Of a stretch of 64,000 nt of DNA, positions 26,368 through 35,298 are shown piece after piece; within the stretch, counting starts at the first letter, position 1, and each line of letters begins with the position of its first letter. The notes under the pieces were generated by a model. It saw nothing but the letters and a program-made list of their open reading frames with translations. It had not been told where the DNA came from and did no database searches. The stretch covers positions 1 to 64,000 of the forward strand of contig CAZOPF010000004.1 in the NCBI GenBank assembly GCA_964581605.1. Reading direction: 5' to 3'. The stretch comes from CAADGU01 sp964581605 (GTDB lineage: Bacteria > Chloroflexota > Anaerolineae > Promineifilales > Promineifilaceae). The translations under genes were made by a program, and so were the position numbers.

Positions 26368-26679
26368 GTGGTTCAATTTAAGCTTTTTTTGTTCACCATC
26401 GGCATCTGGTTGAGCACCATTCTTGTATTAACAGTTTCGATTGGTATTGTGGCGGGTGTGACGGCCGATGTTTCGGCCGCCCAAATGGGGCTGCCGGTGC
26501 TCTGTTTGGGGGGAATCACTGTTTTTACAGTGGCAGCCGACGTTTTCTTATTGGCGCGTCTGGCCCAGCCGGTGGTGGATGATGGCTTGCGGCGGCTATG
26601 GATTGGCGCATTTGTCGTGTTGGAATTGGGCACGGCCGCAGCTATGATGCTCATCACCCTGGTTGTATTAAACCGTTAA
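26368..26679 (+). CDS. Small hypothetical membrane protein
   Basis: The 103-residue protein has three strongly hydrophobic segments (about 5-30, 42-65 and 78-101) and no motif I recognise. GTG 26368 follows a GGGGGG run and lies 8 bp after the cyclase B stop; the next gene begins 9 bp after its own stop. It is therefore probably in the same transcript as the cyclase pair, which may hint at a membrane partner, but nothing in the sequence proves a function. Confidence 0.65.
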   Translation: MVQFKLFLFTIGIWLSTILVLTVSIGIVAGVTADVSAAQMGLPVLCLGGITVFTVAADVFLLARLAQPVVDDGLRRLWIGAFVVLELGTAAAMMLITLVVLNR

Positions 26680-26688
26680 GCTATCCCC

Positions 26689-27612
26689 TTGAGCGATCTT
26701 CTGACAGTTATCACCCAAAATATACTGCCCATTTTTTTGGTGGCCGCCTTTGGGTTTGCCTTGCAGCGCTGGAAGCGGCTGGATAAGCAGGCGCTTTCCA
26801 GGGTAGTATTGAATATTTTTAGCCCCTGCCTGGCATTTTCGGCGCTGGCCAATTCACAGCTTTCGGCTCAGGCTTTGGGGGAAATGGTTTTGTTTACGGC
26901 CGTCGTTATTTTTCTCATGGGTGGCATTGGGCTGGCTGCTGCCTGGCTGCTGCGGCTAACCCGGCAGGAAACGGCCGCCCTGCTGCTGCTTATCATGTTT
27001 GTCAATGGCGGCAACTATGGCATGACATTAAACCAACTGCGCTATGACACCGCCGGGCTGGCCCATGCCGTTGTCTTTTACCTCACCTCCACCATGCTGG
27101 TCTATACGCTGGGCATCTTCATCGCTTCCACAGGCCATTTATCCTTGCGGCCGGCAGTCCGAAAACTGTTTTCTTTTCCGGCCGTGTATGCAGCTATCGC
27201 GGCCGTCGTGGTTTATCATTGGCAGTTGTCTGTGCCCGCCCCGTTTATGCGAGCTATAGAAATCGCCGGAGCGGGCGCGATTCCCCTGCTGCTGGTGGTG
27301 TTGGGAATGCAAATTGCTGACCTGCGCGATGTGCCCGACGGACGGCCGCCGCTGCGACTGGCCTTACCTGCCATCTCCATACGGCTGCTGGTGGGGCCGC
27401 TGGCCGGCATTCTGGCGGCCACCTGGTTAGGCATGACCGGCCTGAGTCGTTCAGTGGGTATTATTGAGGCGAGCATGCCACCGGCGGTATTAGTCATTGT
27501 GTTAGCCACCGAGTTTGGGTTAGTGCCATCGGCCGTGGCTGTGATTGTGGTGGTGGCCACCTTGCTCAGCCCACTCACAGTGGCGGCCGTTATTACGCTG
27601 TTAGGATTGTAA
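26689..27612 (+). CDS. AEC family transporter (auxin efflux carrier-like permease)
   Basis: The 307-residue integral membrane protein has about ten helices and the AEC pattern: QNILPIFLVAAFGFALQRW at the start, an NGGNYGMTLN crossover motif near residue 105, and helices to the end. Family members move organic acids, malonate or other anions; the substrate cannot be read from sequence. The start is TTG 26689, since no in-frame ATG precedes the first helix. It follows the small membrane gene closely and ends where an octamer array begins. Confidence 0.85.
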   Translation: MSDLLTVITQNILPIFLVAAFGFALQRWKRLDKQALSRVVLNIFSPCLAFSALANSQLSAQALGEMVLFTAVVIFLMGGIGLAAAWLLRLTRQETAALLLLIMFVNGGNYGMTLNQLRYDTAGLAHAVVFYLTSTMLVYTLGIFIASTGHLSLRPAVRKLFSFPAVYAAIAAVVVYHWQLSVPAPFMRAIEIAGAGAIPLLLVVLGMQIADLRDVPDGRPPLRLALPAISIRLLVGPLAGILAATWLGMTGLSRSVGIIEASMPPAVLVIVLATEFGLVPSAVAVIVVVATLLSPLTVAAVITLLGL

Positions 27613-27680
27613 ATGGGTAAACGGGTAATTGGGTCATTGGGTAATTGAGCAATTGGCCGCTGCAATCACCCAATGACTTC
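27609..27680. repeat. Phased 8-mer array, nine units
   Basis: Units GTAAATGG, GTAAACGG, GTAATTGG, GTCATTGG, GTAATTGA, GCAATTGG, CCGCTGCA, ATCACCCA, ATGACTTC; the last two are the inverse of the early units. The stop codon of the AEC gene (27610-27612) is inside the first unit. Confidence 0.8.
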
Positions 27681-27694
27681 CACTGGTTCTGGTT

Positions 27695-28840
27695 ATGAAA
27701 TGGTTGACTGTGGGTTGCTTAATCTGGCTCTTGCTGGCGCGGCAAGGCGGCCAGTTTGAAAGTAAGGCGGCCGTCACCTTTGGGCAGCAGGTGGTATTTA
27801 CACTCACGGCCGTGACCGATGAACCGCCGACGGCCGTCTCGCTCACTTTTCAGCCATCGGGTCAGGCAGAGCAGACGGTTCTGCTACGGCCGCCACCGTT
27901 GGCCGATGGTCGGTGGCAGGTGCAGTTCACTTTAGAACCCCAGGCGGGTGGGCTTTCCCCTTACACCACCCTTACCTATAAATGGAGCGTGACGGCCGAT
28001 AGCGGTGAAACCATCACAGTGCCCGCGCAAACGGTGGCCTATCAGGATGATCGTTTTGCCTGGAAACGCATTAACCAGCGCGTGGCGAATACGGCCGTCA
28101 GCATCTTTTGGCCGGGTGAGTCTGATAAGCCAGGGCAGGAGGCTTTTATCATTGTGCAAGAAACGGCCGCCCGGCTGCACTCCCTTTTGCCACTGCCACC
28201 AGAAACGCCCCTACCCATTTTTTTATATCCCTCTACGGCCGATTTGCGTTCCGCTCTGCGACTGAATGGGCATGATTGGGTGCAAGCGCATACAGACCCG
28301 GCCTTGGGCGTGGTGCTGGTGACGGCCGTCAACAGCAAAACGGTGGCTGCTGATTTGCGCCGAACTTTGCCCCATGAAATGGCCCGCTTTTGGCTGTATC
28401 AGGCGGCCGGGGCACGATATACCCAAATCCCTTACTGGTTCAAAGAAGGAGTGGCGTTGTGGGCTGCCCAGGCCGCTGGCAAGGGAATGAGCACACCTGT
28501 ACCCCTGGCAGACCTGTGCCAGGCTGTGCCACCGGAAGCGGCCGACCAGCAGGCAGTGGTCGCTCAAAGTGGGGCAATGGTGCAGTTTGTGGATGAGTGG
28601 TACGGCCGTGAAGCATTGGCCGCGCTGGCGGCCGCTTTTGCCGGCGGTGCAGATTGTGAAACGGCCGTGCAAACAGCATTAGGGCAATCGGTGGCCGAAC
28701 TGGAAGCTACCTGGCTAAAAACAGAACAACCGCGCCCGGCGGCCGTGCGCTTTGTGCAGCAAAATGGTGGTTGGTTGCTCCTGGCGGCCGCCGGTTTTCT
28801 TTTTATGATGCTCCTGCTGGCACAGCCAACCCGGCGCTAA
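27695..28840 (+). CDS. Peptidase MA-like exported protein with incomplete zinc site
   Basis: A 381-residue protein with an N-terminal signal or anchor segment, a beta-rich region of about 100 residues, a gluzincin-like domain and a C-terminal TM helix (GGWLLLAAAGFLFMMLLL). In the zinc motif His227-Glu228 are kept (LPHEMARFW), but the second His of HExxH is Arg231. The downstream Glu251 ligand is kept (YWFKEGVALWA). The loss of one ligand suggests a non-catalytic relative of peptidase MA proteins, or a changed metal site. It follows the AEC gene in the same direction across an octamer array. Confidence 0.7.
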   Translation: MKWLTVGCLIWLLLARQGGQFESKAAVTFGQQVVFTLTAVTDEPPTAVSLTFQPSGQAEQTVLLRPPPLADGRWQVQFTLEPQAGGLSPYTTLTYKWSVTADSGETITVPAQTVAYQDDRFAWKRINQRVANTAVSIFWPGESDKPGQEAFIIVQETAARLHSLLPLPPETPLPIFLYPSTADLRSALRLNGHDWVQAHTDPALGVVLVTAVNSKTVAADLRRTLPHEMARFWLYQAAGARYTQIPYWFKEGVALWAAQAAGKGMSTPVPLADLCQAVPPEAADQQAVVAQSGAMVQFVDEWYGREALAALAAAFAGGADCETAVQTALGQSVAELEATWLKTEQPRPAAVRFVQQNGGWLLLAAAGFLFMMLLLAQPTRR

Positions 28841-28894
28841 CTGGTTGCCCGATGTAAGCTCTCTTCTGGAAATAGTATTTCCACTCATTTGTGG

Positions 28895-28929
28895 CAGACA
28901 TCCGGTTTCTTTTCGAAATCGGATGTCTG
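28895..28929. terminator. Hairpin between convergent genes (AGAC...GTCT family)
   Basis: CAGACATCCGGTTTC and GAAATCGGATGTCTG form a 15-pair stem with one mismatch and a five-base loop. It lies between two gene ends and may terminate both transcripts, though no long T tract follows. Related hairpins lie at 33752 and 55778. Confidence 0.6.
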
Positions 28930-28945
28930 GTAGCAACCCAATCAC

Positions 28946-31378
28946 TTATCTGGCATGATATCTGGCGGGTAGTTCCAGAAAAAAAGTGGCCCCCTGACCT
29001 GGAGAACTGTGAGCATAAATGTGACCATGATGCCGTTCGACAATGCGTCGGCAGATGGCCAGGCCAATACCAGAGCCTTCATATTGGCTACGGCTGTGCA
29101 GCCGTTGAAATGCCTGGAATATCCGTTCGTGATACTTCTCGTCAAAACCAATCCCGTTATCTTGAATGGTGATGCGATAGATCAGCGGGTGTGCCTGAAT
29201 TTCTTCACAATGCACAGACACAATGGCTGGTTGGTCTGGCTGGTGAAATTTCAGCGCGTTGCGCAAGATATTTTGCAGTAACAGATTCATCTGAAACTCA
29301 TCCGCTTCCAACGTGGGCAAATCTGCCAATGTCACCTGCGCCTGCGCGGCCTGAATCGTCGGAGCCAATTCTTCTAAAATGGCACGAACCACCCCGTTCA
29401 AATCTACCTTTTGCAGTGCAAGCGGTTTGGTAGTTGCCCTGGAAAACATCAACAAATCGTATATAAGTGTTTGCATACGGGATGATGCGTTTTGCATTCG
29501 CGCCAGATAATCTTGCGCTCGCTCATCCAGTTGGTCGTGGCTGTATTCTGCCAGCCGGTCAGCAAATACCCGAATTTTACGCAGCGGTTCTTGCAGATCA
29601 TGGGAGGCGATATAGGCAATGGCTTCCAATTCGCGGTTGCTGCGTTCTAATTCGGCCGCATATTGTTTCAACTGCAAATTGGTCTGCCTCAGGTTTTCGG
29701 TGCGCCGGGCCACTTCATGTTCCAGGTCGGCCGCATGTTCTTGAATTTGCTCCACCAGTAAGGCGCCTGACAACACGCTGCTAATCTGGCTTTGCAGCAG
29801 TTCATACTGGTAAAGCCGTTCCATTTGCAGCGGCACAAAAAACACGACCAGGCCAATCTGCTTGTAGTTCTGATAAAGAGATTGCACAATGACTCGTTCA
29901 GGGTGGCTGGCGGATAGGAATGAATCAACCAGGTGGCGGCTGGAAACTGGCTCAGGGGAGGGAACGGGCAAACCCTCTTTGGTCAGCGAAGGCAGCAGCC
30001 GGGCAGTGGCCGGTAATACACAACTGCCACCTGGGGAAGAGGGAGCAGGGTCATATACGGCCGTGAAACATTGTTCAATACCCAGGCGTGGCAAAAAGAC
30101 GGCCAGCACCCGTTGCAGCTGCTTGACATCAAAAGAACGGTTGATATGCTGGATCACCCCGCTTAATTCCACCGTCTGCCGCGCCAACTGGGAACCACGC
30201 GCCGCCTGATTGCGATAAGCTGCATCGGCGACCAATACCCGCGCCTGCCGCCATAAATGAACCGCACGATTTCTGGTTTCTGGGTCTTGGCAAATGGGCA
30301 ATCCCTCCTGATGAATAACCGTGATCAGATTTTGCCATTTGTGCGCGGGCAGGCCGGTATGTGCCTCCTGGCGCATAATTTTGGTCAGCGTGGGCAGGAA
30401 TTTATTGGTCACAGGTGATTGTGCGTCAGCCAGGCTGAGGGCTACCAGTTCGTTGATGATAGAGCGTGGCAGCGGCAAATCATCATTATGGATGACGGCC
30501 GTTTCCAATCCCGCTTTCAACACCGATTGAGACAAACAGCCACATGATTGCCGCACGATAAACTGGCTGGGCAGGAGAACGGATTTTTCTACCGCACGGC
30601 CGTGAACCTGATCCAGCACCATTTCCAGCGCCCGCTGCCCCATTTCAACCAACGGCTGCCGCACCGTGGTAAGCGGGCTGCTACCTACCTGCCCCTCCTG
30701 CACATCATCAAAACCCACCACCAATATGTCATCCGGCACATCGTACCCACGCTCTTGTAAGGCCTCAATCGCCCCCAAGGCCATTTCATCGTTGGCCGCA
30801 AAAACGGCGTCTAGCTTGCCAGAAAAGGTGTCCAAAAGCTGAAACATCGCCGTTTTACCGGACGGGCGAGAAAATTTGCCCTGTACGCGCAGCTCCGGCA
30901 AGATGGGCAGTTGGTAGCGTTGCAGGCTGTTTCGATACGCCTCTTCCCGTATCAGCGCATCCGGGTGTTCATTTGCACCAGCAATAAAGGCGATGGTCTG
31001 GCAATGGTGATGGATGATTAAATGTTCCAGCATCTGCTCGGAACTGATTTTGTTTTCCACTTCAATCGAAACGCCAATCTCGAAGGGCAGCCCAATGCGC
31101 ACGACGGGAAGGTGCGCCAGGTGGGTTACCCACGACGGCCGTTGATCGGCGGCCAACCCCTCCATTTCACCGGCTTTAAGCAAAATAACGCCATCTAACA
31201 CACCTGGCCAGATAAATTCAAACAGGGTATTGGGCGGTGTGAGAGGCTGGGACAACAGGCCAGTGACAAAGGTGAGCAAATGAACGCCCCGTTGTTGGGC
31301 TGTTTCGGCTACCCCCGCCCACACATTTTGATGATATTGGGAGGCTAGCTGTTCAACAAAGAGGCCAATTTTTAGCAT
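28946..31378 (-). CDS. Histidine kinase with LacI/GalR-type periplasmic-binding-like sensor domain
   Basis: The 810-residue protein has no TM helix and no DNA-binding domain. Residues 1-290 are a LacI/GalR-type sugar-binding fold (MLKIGLFVEQL; DAVFAANDEMALGAIEALQERG without interruption; VVGFDD). About 250 unassigned residues follow, then a coiled coil (about 530-585) and a HisKA domain with His593 (ASHDLQEPL). The HATPase has N-box NILRNALKF, G1 DNGIGF and GSGIGLAI. It is a soluble kinase that would sense a small ligand directly. It starts 45 bp after lutC in the same direction, so it may be cotranscribed with the lactate-type genes. No response regulator is adjacent. Confidence 0.9.
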   Translation of the reverse strand: MLKIGLFVEQLASQYHQNVWAGVAETAQQRGVHLLTFVTGLLSQPLTPPNTLFEFIWPGVLDGVILLKAGEMEGLAADQRPSWVTHLAHLPVVRIGLPFEIGVSIEVENKISSEQMLEHLIIHHHCQTIAFIAGANEHPDALIREEAYRNSLQRYQLPILPELRVQGKFSRPSGKTAMFQLLDTFSGKLDAVFAANDEMALGAIEALQERGYDVPDDILVVGFDDVQEGQVGSSPLTTVRQPLVEMGQRALEMVLDQVHGRAVEKSVLLPSQFIVRQSCGCLSQSVLKAGLETAVIHNDDLPLPRSIINELVALSLADAQSPVTNKFLPTLTKIMRQEAHTGLPAHKWQNLITVIHQEGLPICQDPETRNRAVHLWRQARVLVADAAYRNQAARGSQLARQTVELSGVIQHINRSFDVKQLQRVLAVFLPRLGIEQCFTAVYDPAPSSPGGSCVLPATARLLPSLTKEGLPVPSPEPVSSRHLVDSFLSASHPERVIVQSLYQNYKQIGLVVFFVPLQMERLYQYELLQSQISSVLSGALLVEQIQEHAADLEHEVARRTENLRQTNLQLKQYAAELERSNRELEAIAYIASHDLQEPLRKIRVFADRLAEYSHDQLDERAQDYLARMQNASSRMQTLIYDLLMFSRATTKPLALQKVDLNGVVRAILEELAPTIQAAQAQVTLADLPTLEADEFQMNLLLQNILRNALKFHQPDQPAIVSVHCEEIQAHPLIYRITIQDNGIGFDEKYHERIFQAFQRLHSRSQYEGSGIGLAICRRIVERHHGHIYAHSSPGQGATFFLELPARYHAR

Positions 31379-31422
31379 AGGATACTCTTTTCGTTTGGAA
31401 CAGCACTACCGGTAGCGTTACC

Positions 31423-32040
31423 TCAAGCATATAAGATGACAATAAACCGTTTCGGGCCATGGACACCGATGGCCATCGTTTGTTCAATGTCGGCCGTTTT
31501 GCTGGGGCCGCTGATGAAATTGAGGTTAGCCGGTAGTTGCCGGTTGAAAGCGGCCGCCCAGGTGAACAAATCGGTGGTCAGGGTCGAAATGGGCACAAGG
31601 GCAATATGCACAGGCGGCAGTAAGGAGGCCAGACGGCTCTTGCCCGGCCCGCTGGTGACGATGATGGTGCCTGTTTCCGCCAGGCCGGCATCCGCGCTGG
31701 TCAGCCCAACGTCGGCGTTGGCGCAAAAGTCGCGCAGTTGTCCATCTTCCTGGCCAACTTGATGGTAGGTGATGTGGGGCAGGCGAGGCAGATTGTGCAA
31801 CGGCCGTTCGTCATTCAGCACAACATTCTCCGCTTCTAATTGCCGCAAGAGATGGTTGGTCAGTTCATATGCGGCCGCCAGACTTTCCACGTGATGCACT
31901 TCGCCTTTTGCGGCCGTCAGCGCCTGCGCAAATCGTTCACGCAAATCGGGGAAATCCCGCCGTGACTGCCAGGGCAGGGGCATCGGTTCGTCTCGCTGCG
32001 CCTGTTTCAATCGTCCTAAAATGTCGTCACGTGCATTCAT
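31423..32040 (-). CDS. lutC: LUD-domain protein, LutC type
   Basis: The 205-residue protein is a LUD (lactate utilization) domain protein. It has ADVGLTSADAGLAETGTIIV, SGPGKSRLASLLPPVHIALV and the closing IGVHGPKRFIVIL, which are family hallmarks. With LutB (and usually LutA) it forms the L-lactate oxidation complex LutABC. It lies 56 bp after lutB across a 7-mer array. ATG 32040 has GGATG seven bases upstream. Confidence 0.9.
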   Translation of the reverse strand: MNARDDILGRLKQAQRDEPMPLPWQSRRDFPDLRERFAQALTAAKGEVHHVESLAAAYELTNHLLRQLEAENVVLNDERPLHNLPRLPHITYHQVGQEDGQLRDFCANADVGLTSADAGLAETGTIIVTSGPGKSRLASLLPPVHIALVPISTLTTDLFTWAAAFNRQLPANLNFISGPSKTADIEQTMAIGVHGPKRFIVILYA

Positions 32041-32047
32041 TTTTCGT

Positions 32048-32096
32048 CATCCGTGAGCCGTAAACGGATTGCGGTTCACGGATTAAGGCTCACCAT
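32048..32096. repeat. Phased 7-mer array, seven units, between lutB and lutC
   Basis: Units CATCCGT, GAGCCGT, AAACGGA, TTGCGGT, TCACGGA, TTAAGGC, TCACCAT, containing inverted CCGTGA/TCACGG parts. It fills nearly the whole spacer of the lut operon. Confidence 0.7.
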
Positions 32097-33518
32097 TTAG
32101 TCCAAATCCCCATCCGCCCACATGTTGCGGAACGGTTTGGGCGCCAGGGTGGGCAGGGCACGGCCGTCGCCTACCTTGACAGGTAATTTCAAGCCATCGT
32201 CGCGCTGGAACGGCCGTTGGCCCCAACGCCCCAGTTTGGCAAAAAAGTTCATCCGCCCTTCGCTGCCCAGCACAAAGGCGGCGAACTCCTCTGTTTTTCG
32301 TTCGTGCCAGGGCAGCAGGTGGGCAGCCACCTCATCCTGGCGCAGGTGCAGCAGCATCCGGGGAATGTCAATGCGCGCCGGGCAGGCATCCTTGCACGCG
32401 CCACAAAGGGTGCTGGCCTGGGGCAGCGCCGCGTACTCCTCCAGACCAAAGAGCAGCGGCGTCACCACCGCGCCAATCGGCCCGCTGTAGGGGCTGCCAT
32501 AGGCGTGGCCGCCCACTTTTTTGTACACCGGGCAGACGTTCAGGCAAGCGCCACAGCGGATACATTGCAGGATTTCTTCATAGGGAGTGCCCAGTTGCTG
32601 GCTACGGCCGTTGTCCAGCAAAATGATATGCACTTCCTCCGGCCCGTCCGGTTCGTCGGTGCGGCGGTCGCCGGAACGGCGAGGGCCAGTGATGGCAGTG
32701 GTGTAGATGGACATCGGCTGGCCGGTGGCGCTGCGGGCCAGCAGAGCCAGCCAGGCAGCGGCCGCGTCCCAATCCGGGCAGATTTTTTCGATGCCCATGA
32801 TGGCAATGTGGATGGGGGGGGCGGAGGTGACGAGACGGCCGTTGCCCTCATTTGTCACCAGCACTAGCGAGCCTGTTTCGGCAATGCCCAGGTTGCCGCC
32901 GCTAATGCCCATGCCCGCCGCCAGGAATTGGGTACGCAGCAGCCGCCGCGCTTCGGCGGTGAGGCCATCAATGTCGTCGGGGGACAACGGCCGTCCCACC
33001 TCTTTGCTAAACAGTTCCGCCACTTGCTGGCGCGTCTTGTGGATGGCCGGGCCGATGATGTGCGAAGGCGGTTCGCCCGCTAACTGGATGATCCATTCAC
33101 CCAAATCTGTTTCCACCGGAGCAATGTCGTTAGCCTCCAAAGCCTCATTCAGGTGGATTTCTTCGGAGGCCATAGATTTGCTTTTGGTTACCAGCTTCAC
33201 GCCACGCTGCCGGGCGATGTCTAAGACGATGTCTACCGCGTCTTGCCCGGTTTTGGCCCAATGCACCTGCGACCCGGCGGCCGTGGCTCGCTGCTCAAAC
33301 AGTTCCAGATAATGGGCCAGGTTGGCAAGGGTAGCAGAGCGGATTTTTTTGAAATGGGCGCGTAAGGCGTCGGCGTCGAGCAGTTCGGTCAGGGCGGTGG
33401 CACGGCCGTTGGCAAACTTATTTGTCGCCCCAGTTAATGCACTTTGCAGATGAATGTCGGCAACGGCCACGGTGGCGCTGTGCCGAAATTGGGTCATGGT
33501 TGCAGACGAATGAGACAT
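32097..33518 (-). CDS. lutB: Iron-sulfur LUD protein, LutB type
   Basis: The 473-residue protein combines an N-terminal LUD domain (NLGIAETGSLVLVTNEGNGR; PPIHIAIMGIEK) with a ferredoxin-like module. CIRCGACLNVCPVY supplies one 4Fe-4S set and CGACKDACPARIDIP the second. It would pass electrons from lactate oxidation in the LutABC complex. LutA (the CCG-domain subunit) would be expected upstream, but the upstream gene is cardiolipin synthase on the other strand, so lutA is absent here. ATG 33518 has GAGG five to six bases upstream. Confidence 0.93.
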   Translation of the reverse strand: MSHSSATMTQFRHSATVAVADIHLQSALTGATNKFANGRATALTELLDADALRAHFKKIRSATLANLAHYLELFEQRATAAGSQVHWAKTGQDAVDIVLDIARQRGVKLVTKSKSMASEEIHLNEALEANDIAPVETDLGEWIIQLAGEPPSHIIGPAIHKTRQQVAELFSKEVGRPLSPDDIDGLTAEARRLLRTQFLAAGMGISGGNLGIAETGSLVLVTNEGNGRLVTSAPPIHIAIMGIEKICPDWDAAAAWLALLARSATGQPMSIYTTAITGPRRSGDRRTDEPDGPEEVHIILLDNGRSQQLGTPYEEILQCIRCGACLNVCPVYKKVGGHAYGSPYSGPIGAVVTPLLFGLEEYAALPQASTLCGACKDACPARIDIPRMLLHLRQDEVAAHLLPWHERKTEEFAAFVLGSEGRMNFFAKLGRWGQRPFQRDDGLKLPVKVGDGRALPTLAPKPFRNMWADGDLD

Positions 33519-33556
33519 ATAACCTCATATCCAGAGAAGACTCTATGAGAAAGAGG

Positions 33557-33608
33557 AGAGTGGCATCCTCAGATGCCAGACGGGACCCATTTGAGGATGC
33601 GCCACTCT
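33557..33608. repeat. Imperfect hairpin AGAGTGGC...GCCACTCT
   Basis: AGAGTGGCATCCTCAGATG pairs with CATTTGAGGATGCGCCACTCT, with one mismatch and a two-base bulge around a 12-base loop. It lies upstream of lutB in a 296-base gene-free stretch (33519-33814). That stretch also holds the 33752 hairpin and otherwise shows no gene. Confidence 0.65.
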
Positions 33609-33751
33609 GCCAAATGAGATTGGCCGACTTTTAATTGGATAATCCCATTGAATCTTGCCTTCATGCCCGGCAATTGTAATGGGCAATAGAGATTTTACAA
33701 AACGAGTGGAGGGGTAGACATTCTGTCTCCGTGATATACTCGCCCGCTAAG

Positions 33752-33784
33752 AGACCCGCAGGGTTTCAAAAACCCTTCGGGTCT
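33752..33784. repeat. Hairpin AGACCCGCAGGGTTT...AAACCCTTCGGGTCT
   Basis: A 15-pair stem with one mismatch and a three-base loop, 31 bp before the cardiolipin synthase start. Together with 28895 and 55778 it forms a family sharing AGAC/GTCT outer ends and TTT/AAA inner ends. Confidence 0.75.
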
Positions 33785-33814
33785 AATCAATTATCTACTT
33801 TTGGAGACTCTCAC

Positions 33815-35259
33815 ATGGATTCCTGGACGCTAATTTCTCTCATTTTTGCTGTGTATGTGATTGTTGTAGCTGTTTTTGTCATCACCGAAAACAGGTCGCC
33901 GCAATCTACTTTTGCCTGGTTATTCTTATTTGTTACCTTCCCGTTGTTGGGGGTGCTGATTTACATCTTTTTTGGGCGCGGTGCGCATACCTTTAGCCAG
34001 GAACGGACCATTGCCCGCACCAAATTGATGGATGAATTTGTGAAAGATTTGGGGGATTTAGCCCGCCGCCAGGAGGAGTATATCCAGCGTATTGCCCAGG
34101 AACGGCCGTCTTCCTACAAACGGCGGCTGCTGCGGCTGGTGCAACAAAGTTCCAGTTCCATCCTCACCGGCATGAATGAGGTGGAAATTTTGCAAGATGC
34201 CACCCAAAAATATCCCCGCCTGCTGGCCGACATTCGCGCCGCGCAGCATCATGTTCATCTGAATTATTACATCTGGACGGAGGACGACTTTACACTCCAG
34301 GTGAAGGAGGCGCTGATTGAACGGGCTCAAGCGGGCGTGGAAGTGCGCTGCCTGTTTGATGCTTCCGGCGGGGCGATGAGCAAACAATATCTGCAAGACC
34401 TGCGTGACGCCGGGGTGCAAATTCACCCATACATGGAGTTCCGTTCGCTGAAGATGCTGCACACGGCCAACTATCGCAGCCACCGGAAGATTGCGGTGAT
34501 TGACGGCCGTATCGGTTATGTTGGTGGTCTCAATCTGGACAAAGAGCAAATTGACCCGCCCGCCTTCGACCGTTGGCGCGATACCCATTTACGTATGATT
34601 GGTGAGGCGGCCCATGGTTTGCAGGCCAGTTTTGCCGTGAGCTGGGTGATGACCACTGAAGAAAAAATTACCGGCCCCTCTTACTATCCTCCTGTAATGG
34701 TAGACGCCTTCCTGCCGGTGCAGATTACGCAAGGTGGCCCCGATTCGCAGTGGAAGGCAATCCGGCAGGTCTATTTTTTGATGATTAGCTCGGCCGAAGA
34801 GCGGATTTATTTGCAATCCCCGTTTTTCATCCCCGACGAGAGTATTCTGGAAGCATTGAAGGCGGCCGCATTATCCGGGGTGGATGTGAATCTCATGTTC
34901 ACACCACGCGGCTCAACTTATCAGGTGCCGTACCGGGCTGCGCACACCTATTTCAAGGAAGTGGTGGAGGCGGGGGCAAGGTCTATTTGTATGAAGGGGG
35001 CTATTTCCACCCCAAAACGCTGAATATAGACAGCGCCGTTGTCTCCATTGGCACGGCTAATATGGACATCCGCAGCTTTAACCTGGATTATGAAACGAAT
35101 GCGATTATCTATGATGAAGGCAAAGCCAAAGAGATGGAAGCACAGTTCATGGAGGATTTGAAAAGTTGCAAGCAGTGGACGCTGGGCGAATATAACAGCT
35201 ACTCCGTAGCCCACCGATTTGTGGATTCTGTTTATCGGCTGGCGTCGCCATTGCTGTAA
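33815..35259 (+). pseudogene. cls: Cardiolipin synthase (phospholipase D family), frameshifted
   Basis: The enzyme would join phosphatidylglycerols at the membrane. Two N-terminal TM helices, a first HKD motif (SHRKIAVIDGRIGYVGG) and most of the second half are in one frame to about 34978. The reading then continues one frame over with YEGGYFHPKTLNID (second HKD motif) and SIGTANMD to TAA 35259. One extra A in the run at 34978-34980 would restore a normal protein of about 481 residues. A homopolymer error in a draft assembly is as likely as a true mutation. ATG 33815 has GGAG eight bases upstream. Confidence 0.85.
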
Positions 35260-35260
35260 T

Positions 35261-35277
35261 GCGATTTGGCAAATCGC
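35261..35277. repeat. Palindrome GCGATTTGGCAAATCGC
   Basis: Eight-base arms around one central base, between the cls stop and the tag start. A near copy lies at 16348-16369. Confidence 0.7.
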
Positions 35278-35298
35278 GTTACGGTCAGGGAGGTTACG

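Noticed and set aside
33422..33634. 70-codon frame upstream of cardiolipin synthase
   Set aside because: It runs through the lutB start and a hairpin repeat, with no ribosome site or family resemblance.
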